The notes below the pieces were generated by a model. It was not told the DNA's origin. It searched no databases and saw only the letters and a program-made list of their open reading frames with translations. A stretch of DNA of 64,000 nt, from contig NC_087077.1 of the NCBI RefSeq assembly GCF_026151205.1, positions 8,733,983 through 8,797,982 on the forward strand, read 5' to 3'. Made by a program: the position numbers and the translations under genes. Below, piece after piece: positions 22,301 to 31,300 of this stretch (position 1 is the first letter of the stretch; every line of letters begins with the position of its first letter). This DNA is from Bolinopsis microptera (taxonomy: Eukaryota; Ctenophora; Tentaculata; Lobata; Bolinopsidae).

Positions 22301-25300
22301 ACTAGGAGGATGAGGACAAGGGCTAATGAAGAGGAGGAGGACGACTGAGGAGGAGGACTGATTAGGAGGAGAAGGAAGAGGAGAAGGAGGAGGATGAGGA
22401 GGAGGACTGAGGAGGAGGAGGAGGATGAGGACTGAGGAGGAATACTGAAGAGGACGAGGACTAAGGACGAGGAGGAGGCGGAGGACGACTGAGGAGGAGG
22501 AATGATTAGGAGGAGAAGAAAGAGGAGAAGGAGGAGGAGGAGTAGGAGGAGGAGGAGAAGGAGGAGGATTAGGACTGGGGGAGGACTGAGGAGGAGGATA
22601 AGGAGGAGGAGGACTAAGGACGAGGATGAGGACGAGGACGATTATGAGGAGGACAGAGGATGAGGACTGATGAGGAGGAGAAGGAGGAGGAGGATGAGGA
22701 GGAGAAAGAGGAGGAGGACTGGGGAGGACTCAGGAGGAAGAGGATGATGACTGAGGAGGAGGATGAGGACTGAGGAGGAGGACTCAGGAGGTGGACTCAG
22801 GAGGTGGAGGAGGATGAGAAGGACTCAGGAGGAGGAGGACGACTATGAGGAGGACTAAGGAGAACTGATGGGGAGGAGAAGGAGGATCAGGAGGAGAAAT
22901 GCAGAGGATGAGGAGGAGGAGAAGGAGAAGGAGAAGGAGGAGGACTGGGAGTAGGACTGAGGAGGAGAAGGGGATTGAGGAGGAGGGTGAGGAGGACTGA
23001 GGAGAAGGACGAGGACGAGGACGAGGAGTCAGGAAGAGGACTGAAGAGGACTGAGGAGGAGAAGGACTCAGGAGAAGGAAGACTTAGGAGGAGGAGGACA
23101 TCTAAATGTTTTGTCTGTTTTTGTCCGCCCTACTTTTTGTCCGTTTTGAAAATACAGGGTACCGAACGGACACAAAACATGATCCCCCAGCCAAGCATGT
23201 GTTACGATACAAATGTACTTGACTATACATTTAAGGTGCAGTGTACTAGTGATATTATGGTATGTTTAAAGACCGGACTACAAAATATAACCCTAGTGTT
23301 GTACTTATACATAATAACAAGTAACAGGGATAAAATTAATGAGCAGAAACAATCAATCTCAAGTCAAGAGGCCAAAGCACTCGGGTCTGGGAGTACATGA
23401 CAACTCCAACTAGTAGTGAGCATACTAGCCCCTGCAGTGGAAAAACACATAAAACATACTATTGGAATGTCCAATTAGTTCGTTTTCTCATAACAATATA
23501 GCATATTTAGGGGTTTTTTATCACTTCCTCACTTCTGAGAGGTTTTAGAGATCGATTCTCTAAAATTTCTCAATTTTCCGATTTTTCCGATTTTTCCGAT
23601 TCCGATTTTGGCCTCATCAACCCTCATATCGGACATCGGGTTGGACCCCCCCCCCCCCCATATTTATAGTTATTAAGTTTTGGCACGCCTTATTTCGGGC
23701 TCATGTTATCGAATATATTGTACATCAAAACATTAAGTTCTAGTGCAGCCGTATCAGCATACATTCGAAAATAGGCCATTTAATTAAGTTTTAACTTATC
23801 ATACAGATGCTTTTGATTAATTTGGAAAACAAAAAAGTTTTATCAGCAGCGTTTTCTTAAATGATTGATTACATTCTGTAATGTAAAGGTGTCTTGTGTT
23901 GCGACTGTTTCACTCTAACTTTCACTCACCGGTCTGGGTCAGCAGCAAACTTGACAGCTGCTTCTTTAGAAGTAAAACAGAAGAAGTGATCCTTGTACCT
24001 CAGTACCCCAATAAGAGGATTACCTGAAAAGTGTATCGTTGTTACACCAATAGTTTTTAAATTAACACTAGAAAAAAATACCACTGCAATTCGGATAAAA
24101 TTATTTAAGCATAGCATGCCAGCTGATTGCTAACCGAGGGAACTATCAATATAGCCCATTTACCTGGTAATAGAAGTCTGTCGTGGACGGCGATGCTAAA
24201 CCCGCAGAAGCCCTTGTACTGAAGTGGTAGCTGACTGAAGTTCCGGGTTGTTTCCGGAAACAGGAATTCCAAGTTTTTAAAGTGAGGTGCGTGTTCCACC
24301 CGACCCTCCAGACCACTGGTTTCAGTTATCCTGAATAAGGAATTGAGTTGAAAAATGAAAGCGCTTTAGTTTCAGCTAAATCCGCTCTCAAATATACAAT
24401 TTTTCTACTTTTGCTTCAACAGATTTCACGGAAATCTAATTTCCATGTTTTTGAAGACGACCCCTCACCTCTCCTCGTCACTCCTCAAGATAAGGCCCGT
24501 GAGGAGGGGTTGTAAGATACTATCTGGCAACACTTCCTTGTGAGACCGAGTGAAGGGCTCCAAGTTGGCCTGGATGTTGCTGATAACGGAGAGAAGGACC
24601 ATCTCGTCCTGGAACCCAGTCCATATCTTAGCCAGCGAGATGAACTTAGGGTATACCTGATAAACCATTCATGTCAGGGAGTGGGAGGAGGTTAGGGTAC
24701 ATAAGATATGAAATATCGGGGGAATAAATTTAGTAATTATCTTCCCTTCATGGATATGATAGCCTAGCCCTAACAACCCAATGCCCATAATTCCCAAAAA
24801 TATCACCTTATCTCTCATTGTTGTCGCCAATTTTGGCTGTTACTCGTATCCAAATCCTTTCACTAGACATTCCTATCCAGCTATTCCTACATATTTCTTA
24901 TTTTTGATTTCGTCATGCCCCACGAATTTGTCTTTCAGTCGGGGTTCGGGTTGGGATCGGGGGTCATAGACAATAGACATGCTTAGGCAGGTTGAAAATG
25001 ATTGTTTATTGATTTGGTATAGTTGGGGGGGCGTCGGATTTTTTAACTATATATTATAACGATTTAGTGAATATTCTAAATTTTGTATGAGTACAATACC
25101 TGGTTAGTTGGGACAGCCGTTTTGCTCTGAATAGTGTTCTGCAGCTGAATCAGCACCGACCTCAAATCCCTCTCCAACGTGTTCACTTGATCTGTTGCCA
25201 CAACAACATCGTTCAGCAGCACCTAGCACATAGGTTACTGTTAAGTTCGATTCCTTTGATATTCGCATATTCAACAATATTATCTCATATTATATTTCAG

Positions 25301-28300
25301 ATGTTTGGGATGTTTTCCGTTGGTGGGGTCTCGTCAATTCATTATCTTCCGGGTGATGCACTTTAATTGGGAGGCTTCTGTAAACCAATTCAGGGATTAC
25401 CCTCAGCATTAGCAAATTCAGGTTATAATTAAGCCAATGACTAAACAATGACCCCGTTCACAAATCATCCGGTTATTTTATACCCGGACCGTTTTTATCA
25501 AGTTGCATAACGTAATCCACTAATTAAGCAGACATGCGGTTTGTTCATTATTCCCTCACTTTCCTTTAAAGGTGACGTCAACTCGTCAAGTCACAGGTGT
25601 CATATCTTGTGATATCATGTACCTATCCGCACCCATATTTGCTGCACCAGCTGCACACAATGTTATCTCTCGACCAATGTTTATCGTACTTCAGATTGGA
25701 AGTACGACGTTTTTCTTTAGTTTGGTATTTACTTTAATGTTTAATCAGTGTATGTTACATCAGTATTTAATCAGTATACGCCACTCCTTCGTCCTTTGTA
25801 TTTTACTTTAACTGCACTATCACACCTTCGTGTAAAACACAGTACATTGCTCACACGCGAAATTCCTACATGAAACTGCTCCTAAACGACACTCAAATCC
25901 CAAAAAACAAGTCAAACCATTCAACTCGGTACTCGGCACTGGAAACACTGCAACATTCACTATGCACTGGAAACTCTGCAACATTCACTATGCACTGGAA
26001 ACACTGCAACATTCACTATGCACTGGAAACTCTGCAACATTCACTATGCACTGGAAACTCTGTGCTCGGTATTTGATCTCACCTTTAAAAACGCCTCGTG
26101 TTGTCTACAATTGATAACAGCTTGACGCAGCATATCTGGTTCAGGTTCCTCCAGCAGCTCCGCATTCTGTCGTTCGATCAGCGCCGTGTACCGTGATATG
26201 AACCTGATGTGGAACATGGCGTTAATAATTTATGAAACCTTGTTTAATTTTGAGAACTTATAAATCTATGCTCAGTTGTAGAAGCGCTTCCCTTTTATAC
26301 AATAATTTGAAATGTGCCTTTTTGTCATTCAAACGGATTAAGTTCATAACATTGAGATTTCATTTGATGATGAAATCTATGTTAGATTTAATATTTGCAG
26401 ATTAAAAACGCGTGATTCATTCTGTTGAAGAGATAGTGCCCAATTTAACAGCAAGGAGCAGTTTGTCATAAAACCGTAGCTCATGCTCAATATGTGTAGA
26501 GTCAAATTAGCTTACCATTAGCAAAATTTGAACGCAGCCACAGAAAATGTGATCTAAAAGCACGGTTGGGTAATCCGTCAGTCTGAGTCCGGCCACTTTT
26601 TCTCTTGATTTTAAGAGGTCACGTGACATTACTAGTACCGCGGGACAAATTGTGCATAGGTTAATAGATTATCCCCCTTAAGTGCTATCAAATGCAGCAG
26701 GTGATACTGGTAATCTAGCTTTATCTATTTGTCGCCGGGAGTACTCCATTCTCATTGATCAGCTGCATTACTGCACCAGACATTTGATCATTTAATCGCT
26801 GCACCTGAGTACGACAATTACCAGAAATGCTGCTGAATCCTTAGCGGCTGAAGTGCACAACAATATCATTTTTACGAGACGAACTTGTGAACTTATTATA
26901 TGAGGCTGTTAGCTCATAACTTGGCCAAGGATGGCCCTTTAATCATTCGTCTACTCACTTTTAGGAAACATTATGCATTTCCGTCAGCGAGAAAACGGGT
27001 TTTCTTTTAATAATTTTACCATTCTGTTCCTGGGATTCGTCACATTAGATTTCACTCGAGATCTACATTTATACGTAATCTAAGCGTTTTGGAATTTTTC
27101 AAAAACCCCGTAACTTTACCTTGAAAATACCTAACACAATCTCCCAATTAGAATGAGCTGGAAAGATAGCGCAGGAATCTGGCACTTGCCCTCAGTAGAC
27201 CACTTTCTCGGAGCCCTCTGTCTAACCTGCCTCCTTATCGGCACTCCTAGCAACCTCACCGCCCTCATCTACTTCTCCAAGAAACGTGTACGTGACACAC
27301 CCACACTCCTGTACGTGACTATCACTCTCACGGACACCGTCACGTGTGTGCTGATAACCCCGGTAGCGATCACCATGTTTTCCGGTAGGAGTCCGGGCAT
27401 GTTTGGGAGTTTTACAGCGTGTAATATGTGGGGCTTGCTTTGGGAGATTCAGCCTTATTATTCTGTGTTTCTCGTGTTCATGTTGACGGTTCTCAGAACG
27501 GTTTCGCTCGTTAAACCCCTCATTGTTATAAAAACCCGACGGGTTTTAGCCGTGCTGATCGGGTATTTCGCGTTCCTCGTGATCAGATTCATTGTAGGAC
27601 TGGCAGCAAATCTGGGACGTTACAGATACGAAGCTAAGGATGGCTACCCCTACAACCACTTTACAAACCCTTGGTTCGCACAGTGGGATATTATTGCCGG
27701 GGTGGTGCTACTAGCGTTCCCCATAATCCCTGTAGCAGTGAGCTGTGTAATGTCCGTGTATATAGTCCGGAGTTCTGTGTCTGCATGCCAGGAGGAGGTC
27801 TCCAGTAGGACTCGGGGAAAGAAACGGAACAGTAAACACAGAGCAACAACAACTATACTGCTCCTAACAATCATCTACATAGTCTTCAACATTCCTGTCT
27901 TCATAAACTACATTAGACTAGCCGTAATAGTATTCAGTTCAAGCCACAAAGACTTCCTGAACCCAGACGGAAACAACAGGTTTGTCCACGCGTACGCATG
28001 GCTCTTCACCTATATCATATCAGTAGCTCTGAACGCTTTGGTAAATCCAATAGTATATTTATTCCGCATGCCCCGGTTTAGACAGTCTATCAAGGATATC
28101 TGGATTTGTAAGCTAGACTTCCGACAACTGGACAGCTCAGCTACGATAGTGAGCAACAGGGTGGTCCCGGTTATACCTATTAATGGTTACAACGATCACC
28201 AGTTAGGACTAACCTCACCTTCTTCAGTGGGTCTGGTTATAGACTTGGGTAATAGACTAGAGGATGTGACAGATAAAACTACTAGCACTGCATCAGGGGA

Positions 28301-31300
28301 ACTACACCAGGTGTGTGTAACATAGAGAGGCTTTTATAAAAGCTATTTTAGGAGATAATGCCCAATTTAAGTATTAAAATAGATTATTTTTTTAATGGGC
28401 GCATTTGTCTTATGGCGCAAAGCAATTTCGTAAATTCAGGAAAATTGTCCTTCTATCCGCAATACCCTCCCCCACCTAACAACTTACAGTCGGGTACTAT
28501 TCAGTTCGTTCTCAATGTTCATGGTAGCGGAAGGGATTGCTTCGTTGAGGATGGAGGGCAGGTTGTCAATACCCTCTCCACCTTTACCACATTCCTTGTT
28601 AAATAACCGGATACCTGTCACTATCTGAGTTAGTTCACGTAGCTGGCGCTCCTGAGAACAGATTACGAATTACGATCAACAACTATTTTATGCTCGTTTT
28701 GAGTTATTTAGTGACGGTATTTATTAATGATTTTAGATTTTTTTGTCATATATCATATTGAAATTATGTATTATTTGTAGACTGATGCAATACTCGAATA
28801 TTAATCAGGAATATATATGGGTGTTGAAAAATCTTAGGCATAGATATTTTGATATATTATGTAGCTGTAGTTAACTTTAAAGAACGACTTTTTCTTCTGT
28901 ACAGTAATACGAGTGTTCTTATTTGCTGAACCGCAAACGCTTCTATACAAAATAAATTGGGCCATAAATTGCAATGCATACCTTGTCTCGCTTGGTAAGA
29001 GACATGAACGTGCCCAGCTCGGTTTGAGGGAACACGCTCTGGAGAGCTGCAGTTGCTTCTCTCACTACTGATATATCAGTGGGGGAACCTAGCCCTGACC
29101 TGAGGTTTAGTAGTAGTTAGTAAAGTTATAGAATTATCAAGACTTACTCGTGTACCTCACTGTACTGAACACAGTGTCTGTCTGGAATACTGCGCAATGG
29201 ATGGAGCCTCAGTGTAAACTGTAAGGATTAAATTAAATGTTTACTCATTACCCCTAAACCATTAAAATGTCTAATCAATAGTTTAAGTTACCAGGACCCA
29301 CCTGAGAAGAACACAGCTGACAATTTTGCGGTAGAGTCCCTCCAGTTCCTCTCTCGTCCTAGCTCGGCTGTCTGTTATCTCTCTCATCACCTGGAGAAAA
29401 TATATATTTTGAGATAATTGTTAATAGCTAATAATGTTTTGGGGTCCTGCCCTCAATATTATGGAAATTACCATTAGCAATCATCAATGCTAGCCATATT
29501 TTAGATCACATAGAACGAGGTCCTCAGCCCACCTAAACGTACAGGACTACAGCCCGGTTAGACCTAACCGATATTACGATAGGTTATTATAACTCATTGA
29601 AGTCTGCGCAGGATATCACTAAAAGATAATCTGGTTAATCAGAAATGGGTACAGGTTTAAGTCAGGTTACTGAAGAACATTAAGAGATTTCTCAAGACGA
29701 ATTTATATCAGCAGGAATTTCAAGAGGTGACTATTTAAGACCAGAAAAATTTCGAACCATCACATTTACAGTTTATTTTTGACCTCTTTAACACATTGAC
29801 ATGGTTACACTTCATTTTCTCGTGTTGTCACTGTTGGTGAGCAGCGCATATTGTCGCAGACTGAGCAAAGTAGCAGCGAGAGTAAAGGACCAGATTGAAG
29901 GACTAACATCAGAAATACAGTCTCTACAGGAGCTTCAATCTGACAGCTTAGTACGAGTACTGCTAGGACCTGATGCAGAGGAAGTGGAAAGTTCTTGCTT
30001 CAAGACATGTGTGGGAGATACAGGAAAGGGGGAAACTGAGTGGGAAGATATTGAAAAAGAGGGGAAGATCCTGACTAGAATTGATATCTCTGCCTGCAGA
30101 TTCACCTCCTCACCGATCATCACCACAGCGCTCTCCGGGGACGGTCACCACGACAAGATTATTGGAGTGAGTGCTCCGTTTGAGCTTACCAACAATGGGT
30201 TTATTGTCAATCTGCTGGGAGAGACCGTTACAGGATTCGAAGATCACAGAAATCCTATTGATCTGGACAAAGCGAACCGATTCAACTGGCATATCTTTTG
30301 GATTGCGGTTGGAAACACTTGTTAAACAAAACCTGCACGTCGCGATATTTTAAAATGACGATTTGTCTTCTTTTAGTTTGCTGTTCCCATTGATATTATA
30401 TATATGTTATTCTATAACAAGTTACAGCTGTTTCAATTGGCGAATAAATGACAATTATTATTTAAAACTTGAAAATAGAATATTGATAACAATAACCAAC
30501 GAAAAGTATTCCGTTTACCGGTTGCAATCTGGACTCCAGAACTCTTTTGTGTTCTTCCAAGAATTCATTCCGGTTAGTGTAGTTCATGTCAAAGTAAACC
30601 TGGTTGAATATCCGACGTCAGTCAATACAATCAATACAGTCAATACAATCAATTAAAAACCCAACAAGTTGAAAACGTTCAAATTTATTAAAAATAAAAC
30701 ACCAAATCAACTAATTTAGGATGTACAGTTAACAAATACTGGTACCTGCATCTTGATGGTATCGAGACTTGGAGATGCGCTCATCAGAAGTCGATCTACA
30801 CATGTTTTAATGAGTTTCTGCACATCGTCCTTCGTTAGAGTTCGCTCAACATTAAACTGGTTGTCGGGGTCTAAAACAACCTGAAAAAGGATAATTACCT
30901 TCGTTGACACAAAGTAGATAATTAGGACAAATAATGTTATTAACTCTTGTCTGCTTTCAACACTACTATATAACTTTCAACACTACTATATATAACAAAT
31001 AATTTGAGGTATGTGACATGTACGCAAACAAGTAGTGGGATAGATAAGACAATACGAAAACTCAGACCAGATAACGCCTCAATACCTGAAACTGAAGATC
31101 TCCTTCTTCTCGTCTTCCCAAATATACAAAGGGAGTCCGACCCATAAGTCGGAACCTCTCCGGTTGGTTCAAACTTTTTCGATTTTGATCCAGTCTTTGG
31201 CCCAACCTCCTTACTACTATCTAATTAGCTTGGATTTGGTTTTGGTATCTTCATCCTCTTTGGTACTATACCAGGCGAAACTATTATTTCCTTGACTAAT

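Noticed and set aside
21763-23400. Frames of 125 and 141 residues over the second GGA array
   Set aside because: Low-complexity repeat translation; the 141-residue frame only runs on into non-coding sequence.
25938-26058. Regular 28-bp repeat resembling a CRISPR array
   Set aside because: Units are directly contiguous with no variable spacers, and the context is a eukaryotic intron; ordinary minisatellite.
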